Source of the DNA: Rhizobium sp. ZPR4
Lineage (GTDB): Bacteria; Pseudomonadota; Alphaproteobacteria; Rhizobiales; Rhizobiaceae
NCBI RefSeq assembly: GCF_040215725.1
Contig: NZ_CP157969.1
Location: 310,001 to 374,000, forward strand
DNA length: 64,000 nucleotides
Direction: 5' to 3'
The notes under the pieces were generated by a model. That model was given only the letters and a program-made list of their open reading frames with translations. It did not search any database and was not told where the DNA came from. This document shows, piece after piece, positions 56,458 to 64,000 of the stretch. The number at the start of each line of letters is the position of its first letter. Positions within the stretch are counted from its first letter, which is position 1. The position numbers and the translations under genes were made by a program.

Positions 56458-56991
56458 GTGGCCGGCGTCCAAATCACGCGCAGCAAAGCAGCAAAAGCCT
56501 GCTACTATCCGCTCATAGATCATATATGCGCGAACGACGATCTTGTGCTTGTTCGCACCGACGAAGCGCGTCTATCTATGACGATAGGGATCGCCGGGCT
56601 TTCGTTTGCCATGGCCTATGGCGGGAGGGACCAAATGCGCCGCTATCATCACCTTGTCGAGGGCATTCTTCGGCCAGAGGAAATCGACAGTCTACAAAGA
56701 ATTTTCGATGTCGTGATCGCTCAGCCGTGGTTCAACTTCAACGAAGTGAACCGTGAAGCCTTTGCGGCGGAGCTTATCAAGCTTTACCGAAGCGGTGTGA
56801 TCGACTTTGTCAAACTTCATCAGCTTGCCGCCGTAACCGCCATCGGCTCTTTTAGCCGTGACATGCCTGAGGAAGAACGGAGGGCTCTCAGCCTTTTTTA
56901 TGAAGGGCAAATTGATTGGGCTGATGGCAAAGAGCCTTTTGCGCAGAGCGCAGCACCAAGAAAGATCAACGACAACCCGAATGAGAAATAA
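56458..56991 (+). CDS. Hypothetical protein
   Basis: A 177-residue frame starting at GTG, or possibly at ATG 56581. The middle is ordered: I-A-G-L-S-F-A-M-A-Y-G-G-R-D-Q, then L-R-P-E-E-I-D-S-L-Q-R-I-F-D and helical segments. I recognise no family. No EcfG-type site or clear Shine-Dalgarno was found. It is convergent with the amylase-type gene. Codon use looks coding throughout. Confidence 0.5.
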   Translation: MAGVQITRSKAAKACYYPLIDHICANDDLVLVRTDEARLSMTIGIAGLSFAMAYGGRDQMRRYHHLVEGILRPEEIDSLQRIFDVVIAQPWFNFNEVNREAFAAELIKLYRSGVIDFVKLHQLAAVTAIGSFSRDMPEEERRALSLFYEGQIDWADGKEPFAQSAAPRKINDNPNEK

Positions 56992-57048
56992 GTTTCCGTT
57001 GAGGTGTGCGAAGCGACCATAGTTCGGTCGCTGGAAGGCCAACTTCGA

Positions 57049-58701
57049 TCAAGGCTGCAACTGGAGCCAGAAATACCCATAGGGCTGAAACATAATCGGA
57101 TAGTCAAGTTTGCCCACGGCTGGAAATGTCGCTTTCCCGAACAACTCCCTGGGAGTTCTACCGGTATATTGACGCAGGTCGAGCATGGCGGCCTGCGCAA
57201 TATTCGAAAGGTTCGCAACGCAAAGAATGCGTTCCCCGCGATGCTCTCTGACATACGCGATAACGGCAGGGTTGTCGCTGCAGACAAAGTGAATCGCTCC
57301 CTTTGCGAAGGCATGATGCCCCGACCGGATCGCCAGGATGCGACGGACCCAATTCAGAAGGGAATGCGGATCGTTCTCCTGTGCGGCGACGTTGATCACC
57401 TGCAAACCGAACCGGGCATCCTCGATGGGCGGTAGCGCAAGAGTCTTTGGATTACCGCTGGAAAATCCGGCATTCCTGCCGCTGGACCATTGCATCGGCG
57501 TGCGAACACCATCTCGATCGCCCAAATCGATATTGTCGCCCATGCCGATCTCGTCGCCATAGTAGAGCACCGGACTGCCCGGCAAGGAAAACAACAGCAT
57601 GTGCAGAAGCTCGACGCGACGCCGGTCCTGATCCATCAGCGGCGACAGGCGACGCCTGATGCCGAGATTCAGCCGGGCGCGCTTATCGGAGGCATACGTA
57701 TCCCACAGAAAATTGCGCTCGTCTTCGGTGACCATTTCCAAGGTCAGCTCGTCATGGTTTCGGAGAAAGATGGCCCACTGGCAATCCTCAGGGATGCCAT
57801 GCGTTTGCTGCACCATGGTAATGATCGGCTCGGAATTTCGTGTCGCAACCGCCATGAATATCCGCGGCATCAGTGGGAAGTGGAACGCCATATGGCATTC
57901 GTCCCCGGCTCCGAAATAGTCCCGAGCCTGGTCTGGCCATTGGTTCGCCTCCGCAAGGAGAATGATACCTGGATAGCTGATTTCGAGCGTTTTTCTGATC
58001 CGCTTGAGCAGCCTGTGTGTTTCAGGAAGGTTCTCGTTACTGGTGTTCTCTCGCTCAACCAGATACGGGACGGCATCGAGGCGAAACCCATCGACCCCGA
58101 GATCCAGCCAGAAGCGCATGATATCCAAAACCGCTTCGATGACCGCTGGGTTGTGATAGTTCAGATCCGGCTGATGGCAGTAGAAGCGATGCCAGAAATA
58201 GGCGTCTGCAACCGGGTCCCAGGTCCAGTTGGATCGCTCGCTATCGACGAAAATGATCCGCGTTTCGGCGAACTTGTCGTCCGTCTCGGACCAGACGTAG
58301 AAATCCCGCTCCGGCGACCCGGCCGGTGCGTGTCTGGCACGCTGAAACCAGGGATGCTGATCGGAGGTATGGTTGAGGACCAGTTCGGTAATGACGCGCA
58401 CCTTGCGGGCATGGGCGGCATCCACAAAACTCTTGAAATCGTCAAGGGTGCCGAATTCCGGGCTGATGCTCTCATAGTCGAGCACGTCATAGCCGTCGTC
58501 GCGGCGAGGAGATGGATAGAACGGCAGGAGCCAGATCGTATTGACGCCAAGCGATACCAGATAATCCAACTTCTGCGTCAAACCGGCGAAATCGCCAAAT
58601 CCATCCCCATTGGCGTCGAAGAACGACTTCACATGGAGTTGGTAGATGACCGCATCCTTATGCCAGGACGCATAGCGAAGCTCATATTCGGTTTCGCTCA
58701 A
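57049..58701 (-). CDS. Alpha-amylase family enzyme, trehalose synthase (TreS)-like
   Basis: 550 residues from the TTG at 58701, chosen because GAGGGAG lies eight bases upstream; the frame is open to 58935. The GH13 core is visible: D-A-V-I-Y-Q-L-H-V-K-S-F-F-D, then D-G-F-R-L-D-A-V-P-Y (nucleophile D), L-L-A-E-A-N-Q-W-P (acid E) and L-R-N-H-D-E-L-T (transition-state D). The order and A-N-Q-W-P are those of TreS, which interconverts maltose and trehalose. No maltokinase domain is fused. Trehalose is an osmoprotectant, which suits this stress cluster. Confidence 0.88.
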   Translation of the reverse strand: MSETEYELRYASWHKDAVIYQLHVKSFFDANGDGFGDFAGLTQKLDYLVSLGVNTIWLLPFYPSPRRDDGYDVLDYESISPEFGTLDDFKSFVDAAHARKVRVITELVLNHTSDQHPWFQRARHAPAGSPERDFYVWSETDDKFAETRIIFVDSERSNWTWDPVADAYFWHRFYCHQPDLNYHNPAVIEAVLDIMRFWLDLGVDGFRLDAVPYLVERENTSNENLPETHRLLKRIRKTLEISYPGIILLAEANQWPDQARDYFGAGDECHMAFHFPLMPRIFMAVATRNSEPIITMVQQTHGIPEDCQWAIFLRNHDELTLEMVTEDERNFLWDTYASDKRARLNLGIRRRLSPLMDQDRRRVELLHMLLFSLPGSPVLYYGDEIGMGDNIDLGDRDGVRTPMQWSSGRNAGFSSGNPKTLALPPIEDARFGLQVINVAAQENDPHSLLNWVRRILAIRSGHHAFAKGAIHFVCSDNPAVIAYVREHRGERILCVANLSNIAQAAMLDLRQYTGRTPRELFGKATFPAVGKLDYPIMFQPYGYFWLQLQP

Positions 58702-58837
58702 TCGGCAGCTCCCTCGGCAACCATTGTTTCGGTCGGGCGCGACAGGTTCTGGGCACAAAACTAATGTTGCCTGTCGTCTCTTCAAGATTGTCCGAGGGAA
58801 ATGTACGGCTCGATGTCGACGTTTGCGCCCGTGACCT

Positions 58838-58862
58838 GGAACATGAGGGCAACTCGCTTGTT
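58838..58862 (+). promoter_or_regulatory. EcfG-type promoter of the DUF3175 gene
   Basis: GGAAC (58838-58842), 17 bases, GTT (58860-58862), 73 bases before the ATG. On the minus strand it reads CGAAC-N17-GTT toward the TreS-like gene. Confidence 0.68.
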
Positions 58863-58934
58863 CGGATTTCAACCGGCAAACATAGCCTCTCGGGGTTGTC
58901 GATAATGCCGCGAATTTCAACAAGGAGCGCAGCA

Positions 58935-59222
58935 ATGCCTAAAGGCAAATCGAAGAAATGGTCACAACATGTCACTGAGAACAGCGATGCCATGGACCTG
59001 AGGGAAGGTATATTCAATGAGCGCAGCGCCAAAAAAATCGCCGATTCACTCAAGGAATCCGCCGAAAACAGCAACCGCCGCAAATCCAGCCCGTTTCGAT
59101 CCGCCATGTCGATGTTGAACTTCTATATCAACCGTGCCGGGGATCAGCTTTCGAAATCCCGTCGTGCAACACTGGAAAAGGCAAAGATCGAACTCCGGAA
59201 GGATTTCGGTCGCGATCCTTGA
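58935..59222 (+). CDS. DUF3175 family protein
   Basis: A 95-residue basic protein from the ATG at 58935 (AAGGAG upstream). It has the family features K-K-W-S-Q-H-V-T, D-L-R-E-G-I-F, R-R-K-S-S-P-F-R-S-A-M-S-M-L and F-Y-I-N-R-A-G. The R-K-S-S-P-F/Y-R-S-A-M-S-M-L helix is strongly conserved. Function unknown. DUF3175 genes are common in soil bacteria and the promoter places this one in the stress set. Confidence 0.85.
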   Translation: MPKGKSKKWSQHVTENSDAMDLREGIFNERSAKKIADSLKESAENSNRRKSSPFRSAMSMLNFYINRAGDQLSKSRRATLEKAKIELRKDFGRDP

Positions 59223-59280
59223 ATGTCGCAAGCGGTTCGCTCTCGGGATCGGAAGCCGAGCTGCCGCCGAAGACGACCTC

Positions 59281-59598
59281 CTATTTTCTGCTCGTCATTT
59301 CGATGAGGATGTCCAAGCCGTGCCGATATTTTGCGGCACCCTTTCCAATCCGCTGGCTTTGCCAAAGGTTGTCCTCGAGGTCGGCCCGCTTGACGACCAG
59401 AGCCAGCGCATTCGTTGCCGCGCGATGGATGAATTGATCGTCTGCTTCGTCCGGCCGCCGGGTCAAAGCGTCGACAGCCGATAGAATTCTTGTCGGGAAA
59501 CCCTCCTCTTTCAGACGGTCGAGCGTCCAGCCCCTTCCTTTCTCAACGATATCGGTCCCAAAGCGGACAACGATGTCGCGCTGGGACAGTGCGAGCGC
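59281..59598 (-). pseudogene. HD-domain phosphohydrolase remnant
   Basis: On the minus strand an open frame bounded upstream by TAG (59601-59599) reads D-I-V-E-K-G-R-G-W-T-L-D-R-L-K, then A-V-D-A-L-T-R-R and R-A-A-T-N-A-L-A-L-V-V-K-R-A-D-L-E-D-N. This is the end of the small HD hydrolases (H-D-V-V-E-K ... K-x-A-D-L-x-D-N). The first histidine of H-D has become T and the N-terminus is missing. I read it as a decayed gene; the start is unclear. Confidence 0.6.
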
Positions 59599-59639
59599 CT
59601 AAAATATCTAGCAAGTGGCTCTTCACGGTCTCGTCCCGG

Positions 59640-60287
59640 CTATCCGACCGCGTGGTCGCTACCTCTATGCGCGGCGATGAACATGGCGACGGCCGACCGG
59701 CAATAGGATTCGATTTCGTTGTCGTCCTCTGCTCTCGAATCATCGAAGCGTGCGACAATCAGGAGATCGCATCCTTTGAAAAGCGCGGCAAACAAGCGGG
59801 CGGACCGGAGAGGATCGGGCACGTTCAGAACCGCCTTCGCGTGCAACTGACACAGCAAGGCCTCGATTTGGGCGACGATATGGGCGGGGCCGGCTTCGTA
59901 ATGGACCTTGCTCAACGACTTTTGGCTCGGCGTGTCGGCCATGACCATGGCTTCGACGTTGCGGACGTCTGGGCGCAGCAGCGTGCGAAGCAGCGATGAT
60001 CCCACCGCCATAAGCTGATCCTCGGCCGAGCCATCGACGCCCTCAAAAAGGGCCTGTGGGATTAACTGCTGGCAGCGGGCCGCAAAGGCCGCGCCAAACA
60101 GCGCCTCTTTGTTCTCGAAGTGCCTGTAAATGCTGAGCTTCGATATCTTCGCTCGCTGGGCGACCTTGTCCAATGTCGTCGCTTGAAAACCCAATTCTGC
60201 AAAGAGTTCGCCTGCGGTGTCGACAATGGTTTGGCCAAGCGCCTCATTGGCGGGCCGGCCACGCCGGCTCCGACTATTTTCGGTCAT
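59640..60287 (-). CDS. TetR family transcriptional regulator
   Basis: A 215-residue TetR protein. The HTH (A-T-T-L-D-K-V-A-Q-R-A-K-I-S-K-L-S-I-Y-R-H-F) is at about residues 35-58 and the C-terminal domain resembles AefR-like regulators. It is divergent from the flavoprotein gene at 60488, and a 26-bp palindrome lies between, in the expected operator position. Confidence 0.9.
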   Translation of the reverse strand: MTENSRSRRGRPANEALGQTIVDTAGELFAELGFQATTLDKVAQRAKISKLSIYRHFENKEALFGAAFAARCQQLIPQALFEGVDGSAEDQLMAVGSSLLRTLLRPDVRNVEAMVMADTPSQKSLSKVHYEAGPAHIVAQIEALLCQLHAKAVLNVPDPLRSARLFAALFKGCDLLIVARFDDSRAEDDNEIESYCRSAVAMFIAAHRGSDHAVG

Positions 60288-60301
60288 CTCAATTACAGTC
60301 C

Positions 60302-60333
60302 TTGACGGTATCGTTATTCATGAATTACGATAC
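60302..60333. promoter_or_regulatory. Palindromic operator between -35 and -10 of the flavoprotein gene
   Basis: TTGACG (60302-60307) is a good -35. A 26-base palindrome with perfect 7-bp outer arms (GTATCGT 60308-60314, ACGATAC 60327-60333) follows and overlaps a possible -10 (TACGAT 60326-60331). A bound TetR would block RNA polymerase. Confidence 0.65.
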
Positions 60334-60487
60334 TACGCAGTTTCATAAATTCCAAGAGTGGATTTTATCGTGTCCTCCAAATCAGGATTGCCTTGGCCGC
60401 CCACCGATATCGAATGCGCATCTCTGGACGATTCTACGCGCCAGGCTCAGCCCAACCCGCTTCATCCGCAACACGGAGCCCATCACC

Positions 60488-61381
60488 ATGGATGACGTCA
60501 TCATTATCGGCGGCAGCTTTGCCGGCCTTGCCGCCGCCCTGCAACTCGGCCGTGCCCGCCGCAAGGTCACCGTTTTCGACACTGGCCTGCCGCGCAACCG
60601 CTTCGCCGGCCACTCGCATGGTATGCTTGGTCACGATCACAAGCCGCCGCTGGACATCCTGACCGAAGCGCGCCGGCAGTTGGCACGTTATCCTGCGATC
60701 AGTCTGGTCAACGCTCGGGCCGACAGCGTCTCCGGCGCTATCGACGATTTCTCCGTCCTCACTGCCGATGGCGAAAGCCTTGGGGCGCGCCGCGTGATCC
60801 TGAGCTATGGCATTACGGACCAAATGCCCGATGTGCCGGGCTTTGCCGAAGGCTGGGGCACGTCCATCGTGCCCTGTCCCTATTGCGACGGCTTTGAAGT
60901 CGCCGGCCAACATTGGGGCCTCGTCTGGTCCGGACCGCAGTCGCACAATCAGGTCAGGCTATTCCACGATTGGACTGACAGGTTGACGGTCTTCGCCGAT
61001 GGTCACGACATTCCTCCCGATATCCGGGCCGATCTGGAGCGTCGCAACACACCTGTCATCGACGGCAGGATCACTGAAATCACCCGTCATGGCGGCCGTA
61101 ATCCCATCCTCAAGCTCGATTCCGGCCGTGATGTCGCTGTCGACATCCTGTTCGCGCATCCGCGCAACAAGCCGTCCACCGGCCTGCATGAATCACTGGG
61201 CCTCGCCACGGCCGCTACGCCCCTTGGCATCGTCCTCAAGGTTGACGAGCGCCGCGAAACCAGCATGCCCGGCATCTACGCCGCGGGCGACCTCACTAAC
61301 CCCATGATCCCCTCGGTCACCACGGCATCATGGCAAGGCACGATGGCGGGCATCTTCGCCCAGCAGTCGATGCTGACTTGA
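60488..61381 (+). CDS. Thioredoxin reductase-like FAD/NAD(P) oxidoreductase
   Basis: A 297-residue flavoprotein from the ATG at 60488. The FAD loop I-I-G-G-S-F-A-G-L-A-A-A starts at about residue 5, a redox-type C-P-Y-C-D-G-F-E lies in the middle and G-I-Y-A-A-G-D at the end binds FAD. The C-x-x-C suggests disulfide reductase activity as in thioredoxin reductase, though the partner is unknown. The gene follows a TetR-controlled promoter. The SDR and methyltransferase genes downstream may be in the same unit. Confidence 0.88.
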   Translation: MDDVIIIGGSFAGLAAALQLGRARRKVTVFDTGLPRNRFAGHSHGMLGHDHKPPLDILTEARRQLARYPAISLVNARADSVSGAIDDFSVLTADGESLGARRVILSYGITDQMPDVPGFAEGWGTSIVPCPYCDGFEVAGQHWGLVWSGPQSHNQVRLFHDWTDRLTVFADGHDIPPDIRADLERRNTPVIDGRITEITRHGGRNPILKLDSGRDVAVDILFAHPRNKPSTGLHESLGLATAATPLGIVLKVDERRETSMPGIYAAGDLTNPMIPSVTTASWQGTMAGIFAQQSMLT

Positions 61382-61462
61382 GAGCACAGATTCCGTCCCG
61401 GAGGAGATCGATCAGAAGATCCGAGACCCGATCTTGGGATCAAAGAGTTGAGAAAGAAAACG

Positions 61463-62263
61463 ATGTCGAACGTATCAACGAATAGCTTCGCCGGAAAATG
61501 GGCTCTGATCACTGGAGCATCAAGTGGCCTCGGCCTTGAATTCGCAGACCTACTGGCTGCGCAGAAAGTCAATCTCGTATTAGCGGCCCGGCGGCAGGAA
61601 CCGATGGAAAAGCTTGCCTTCGATCTCCGCCGCAAATACGGGGTGGATGTGCTGGTCGAGGCGATCGATCTTGCCTCGCCGGGCGCGGCCGACCGCTTGA
61701 AATGCAGTCTCGACACCAAGTCGGTGACCGTCGACATCTTGTTGAACAATGCCGGATACGGCTTGCACGGCAATTTAATAGAAATGCCGATCGAGCGCAC
61801 AGCGAACATGATCCAGCTCAACATCACGACGCTCACAGAGCTGACCTATCTCTTCGGCCGCGATATGGCCAAGCGGCGATCTGGACATATACTTCTCGTC
61901 TCCAGCCTCATGGCCTTCCAAGCGGTTCCCAGCTACGCGGCCTATGCGGCGACCAAGGCGTATGTCCTCGCCCTTGGCGAGGCCCTGCACAACGAACTCC
62001 GCCCGCATGATGTGGTTGTTACCACGCTCTGCCCGGGGCACACTGCGACGGGCTTCGATGAGGCGGCCGGCGCAACCCCGTCGGCCCTGCTGCGCCTCCT
62101 CACCATGAAACCTCGTCCGGTCGCCGCAAGCGGTATTCGGGCGTTGTTGCGAGGAAAGGCCATGGTGATCGCAGGCCTATCGAACAAGATGGTGGCCTTT
62201 TCCAATCGTCTGACGCCGCGATCAATGCAACGGTCCACTATGAAAAAAATAGTGGATGCTTAG
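61463..62263 (+). CDS. SDR family oxidoreductase
   Basis: A 266-residue classical short-chain dehydrogenase from the ATG at 61463 (TTG 61448 is possible). It has T-G-A-S-S-G-L-G, N-N-A-G-Y-G, the catalytic serine (L-V-S-S-L) and Y-A-A-T-K. It is of the DltE/YqjQ-like type. A short gap (28 bases) leads to the methyltransferase gene. Substrate unknown. Confidence 0.9.
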   Translation: MSNVSTNSFAGKWALITGASSGLGLEFADLLAAQKVNLVLAARRQEPMEKLAFDLRRKYGVDVLVEAIDLASPGAADRLKCSLDTKSVTVDILLNNAGYGLHGNLIEMPIERTANMIQLNITTLTELTYLFGRDMAKRRSGHILLVSSLMAFQAVPSYAAYAATKAYVLALGEALHNELRPHDVVVTTLCPGHTATGFDEAAGATPSALLRLLTMKPRPVAASGIRALLRGKAMVIAGLSNKMVAFSNRLTPRSMQRSTMKKIVDA

Positions 62264-62290
62264 TAGGAAGCAAACCAGATAGGACATGCC

Positions 62291-63148
62291 ATGACAGAGC
62301 AAAGTGGCGCTCAGGTCGAGTGGAATGACCAAAGCGGGGAGCGCTGGGTCGCCCATCAGGCGCGGCTCGACGCCATGCTGGCCTTGTTCGGCCAGGCCGC
62401 GATCGAAGCCGCCGCGCCCGTGACGGGCGAGCGCGTGCTTGATGTGGGCTGCGGCGCGGGCGCGTCAAGTCAGGCACTGGCCACCCTCGTCGGCCCGAGG
62501 GGCCAAGTATTGGGCGTGGACATATCCGAATCGTTGATCGAAAGAGCGCGCGCGCTTACGGCACTGGATATGCCAGTCGTGTTCGCAGTGGCCGACGCCA
62601 GCAGCGCTGAGTTGCCAGAGCGCGCGTTCGACATCCTATTCTCGCGATTCGGGGTGATGTTCTTCGATAATCCGACAGGAGCCTTCGCGCATATGCGCCG
62701 CGCGCTCCGGCCGGGCGGACGGGTCGCTTTCGTCTGCTGGCGCGGCGTGGCCGAGAACGATTGGATTCGCCTGCCGATGAGCGCAATCAAGGACATCGTC
62801 CCGCCGACCGCGCCGCCCGATCCCGAAGCGCCCGGCCCGTTCTCGTTCGGTGACCGCGGACGGGTGGCTCGCATCCTGACGGCGGCCGGCTTCACCGATA
62901 TCGCTATCGCGCCCTTCGATGCTTCCGTCCCGTTCGGCGAGGGCGCGACGCGGGAGGCGGCGGTCGACGACGCGGTGCAGATGGCGCTCGAGGTCGGCCC
63001 GCTGTCGCGCGCGCTCGCTCGTCAGCCCGACGACACACGCGCCCGCGCCTCGGCTGCGGTTCGTGCCGCCTTCGCCGACCGCCCCGGCGAGCGATCGGTG
63101 ATGATCAATGGTGCGGCATGGATCGTCACCGCACGCAATCCGGTATGA
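62291..63148 (+). CDS. Class I SAM-dependent methyltransferase
   Basis: A 285-residue methyltransferase. Motif I is V-L-D-V-G-C-G-A-G-A (about residues 50-59), then G-V-D-I-S and F-S-R-F-G-V-M-F-F. It resembles the UbiE/Mycobacterium methyltransferase-11 type. GC content is slightly higher than in its neighbours. The substrate is unknown. It probably shares a transcript with the SDR. Confidence 0.88.
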   Translation: MTEQSGAQVEWNDQSGERWVAHQARLDAMLALFGQAAIEAAAPVTGERVLDVGCGAGASSQALATLVGPRGQVLGVDISESLIERARALTALDMPVVFAVADASSAELPERAFDILFSRFGVMFFDNPTGAFAHMRRALRPGGRVAFVCWRGVAENDWIRLPMSAIKDIVPPTAPPDPEAPGPFSFGDRGRVARILTAAGFTDIAIAPFDASVPFGEGATREAAVDDAVQMALEVGPLSRALARQPDDTRARASAAVRAAFADRPGERSVMINGAAWIVTARNPV

Positions 63149-63426
63149 CCGCTTATGACGCATTCGTGCGATCAATGTCGCAGCGGTAGCGTTCTGCCTA
63201 TCGCGCTTGGTCAATGTGCAAGGATGTTTGCGGGGCATCGGGATGGCACAAACTTGCAGATCTCAATCGGGCGAGACAGCGAAGGAACACGGCTCAGAAC
63301 GGATTGTTCCTCCTTCGGGGAACGGAAGTACATTAGAAACCCAATCCTTCCGTCATATTTTCAGTCCTGCCATGCTGACGCCTGATTTTTCTGGTGTCTG
63401 TCGGGCTTACTTTCGAAGGGCGCAAC

Positions 63427-63954
63427 ATGGAATTCGTCAATCGGTACATCGATCGTCCGCTGCTTGGCGGCGGATCAGCAGCTATGCGGTTGTGGCACAG
63501 TCGGACGGGCCATTCTCCGCAGAAGCTCGGCCCGCTGTTGAATCTTGTCGTCATCCTTGCCCTTCTGTCGACAAGCGGCCTGCTTCTGAATGGTCCGATC
63601 TATCTTTTTGCCGTCGGCACGCTCTTCTTGCTTGCCGTTCCGTCACTGCGCTTATTGGCGCGTGGTTGGACAGGGCAGAGTTACGATATACGAAGCTACC
63701 AGGCGCTGGCGGCCGCAGCCGCTCGCAAACGTGACGCTGAATGGGCGACACGCCTGACGGTTTTGCTCACCGCCACCGTCTTTCCCTTCTGTGTCTCCGT
63801 GGACGATCCAGCGGCGAGCATATTCCTGCTTGGCGCCAGTCTTTGGTTCGTGCTTACAGCGCCGGTGAAGATGTATCTGGACGCCGCCGAACCGCCCCCG
63901 CCGGACAGCGGCGGCAAGAAGGCCTTGAGGAGACAGGCGACAATGGCGGCATGA
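63427..63954 (+). CDS. Membrane protein of unknown family
   Basis: A 175-residue protein from the ATG at 63427 (AAGG upstream). It has about four hydrophobic segments (about 38-55, 58-77, 112-128 and 132-150), a basic N-terminal region and a proline-rich hydrophilic tail. No family recognised. The last 46 bases of the window after it hold no gene that I can see. Confidence 0.65.
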   Translation: MEFVNRYIDRPLLGGGSAAMRLWHSRTGHSPQKLGPLLNLVVILALLSTSGLLLNGPIYLFAVGTLFLLAVPSLRLLARGWTGQSYDIRSYQALAAAAARKRDAEWATRLTVLLTATVFPFCVSVDDPAASIFLLGASLWFVLTAPVKMYLDAAEPPPPDSGGKKALRRQATMAA

Positions 63955-64000
63955 CGCTGTCGTCATCTGAGGAACAAAGCACTCCCAGTTCCGTTCTCCT

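Noticed and set aside
57490..58764. Plus-strand open frame of 424 codons
   Set aside because: It is antisense to the TreS-like gene, whose GH13 motifs are unmistakable; long antisense frames are common in GC-rich coding DNA.

Overview
The window looks like part of an alphaproteobacterial genome of the Rhizobiaceae type (Rhizobium, Agrobacterium or Ensifer); I cannot name a species. The reasons are the GC-rich coding, the short families typical of this group (DUF982, DUF2092, DUF3606, DUF3175, DUF6894), and a set of promoters with the alphaproteobacterial EcfG pattern GGAAC-N16-nGTT. No rRNA, plasmid replication gene or CRISPR array is seen. The mix of defence genes, a transposon, gene remnants and duplicated reductases marks it as accessory DNA, perhaps a secondary replicon.

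Layout. 1-5.7 kb: envelope genes (an MscS-type channel cut by the window edge, small membrane proteins, DUF982 behind a long hairpin, and a run of exported proteins ending in an OmpA-domain protein). 6.0-6.6 kb: a VapBC-type toxin-antitoxin pair. 7.0-9.1 kb: an AraC regulator divergent from an aldo/keto reductase, flanked by two diverged tRNA-like direct repeats. 9.6-21.3 kb: a defence island. Its first part holds an unrecognised minus-strand protein, a DUF3606 miniprotein and a 1458-residue STAND-like NTPase with an apparent PD-(D/E)XK nuclease tail. Its second part is a type II CBASS locus (DncV-like cyclase, Cap2, Cap3) with two different effector genes on the opposite strand, a patatin phospholipase (CapV-like) on one side and a Cap15-like membrane beta-barrel protein on the other, followed by a truncated diadenylate-cyclase-like fragment. 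21.5-25.9 kb: a TniA-TniB-TniQ transposon between a broken aldo/keto reductase and a broken TetR gene.

26-31 kb: LysR regulator, two aldo/keto reductases (one with a Tat signal) and a Tat-exported alpha/beta hydrolase. 31-36 kb: TetR regulator with an RND efflux adaptor and pump, ended by a strong terminator. 36-42 kb: pentapeptide-repeat protein, a long empty stretch, DUF6894, an acyltransferase-3 membrane protein with an inverted repeat over its start, an AraC remnant, a phospholipase C-type phosphoesterase and a tRNA-like element.

42-59 kb is best read as a general stress response cluster. Ten promoter-position sites match GGAAC-N17-GTT with the same spacing, and an eleventh has one mismatch. 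They stand before a 49-residue protein, a BON protein, a DUF2231/sorbosone-dehydrogenase-like operon, two small hydrophilic proteins, an SDR, a PPC/DUF296 protein, a large-subunit catalase, topoisomerase IB, a thiamine-diphosphate enzyme, an RMF-like protein and DUF3175. A paralogous ribosomal protein S21, a DUF4160/DUF2442 pair, an SbmA/YddA-type ABC transporter and a trehalose-synthase-like enzyme lie among them. 59-64 kb: an HD-hydrolase remnant, then a TetR repressor divergent from a thioredoxin-reductase-like flavoprotein, with a large palindrome in the promoter, followed by an SDR, a methyltransferase and a membrane protein.
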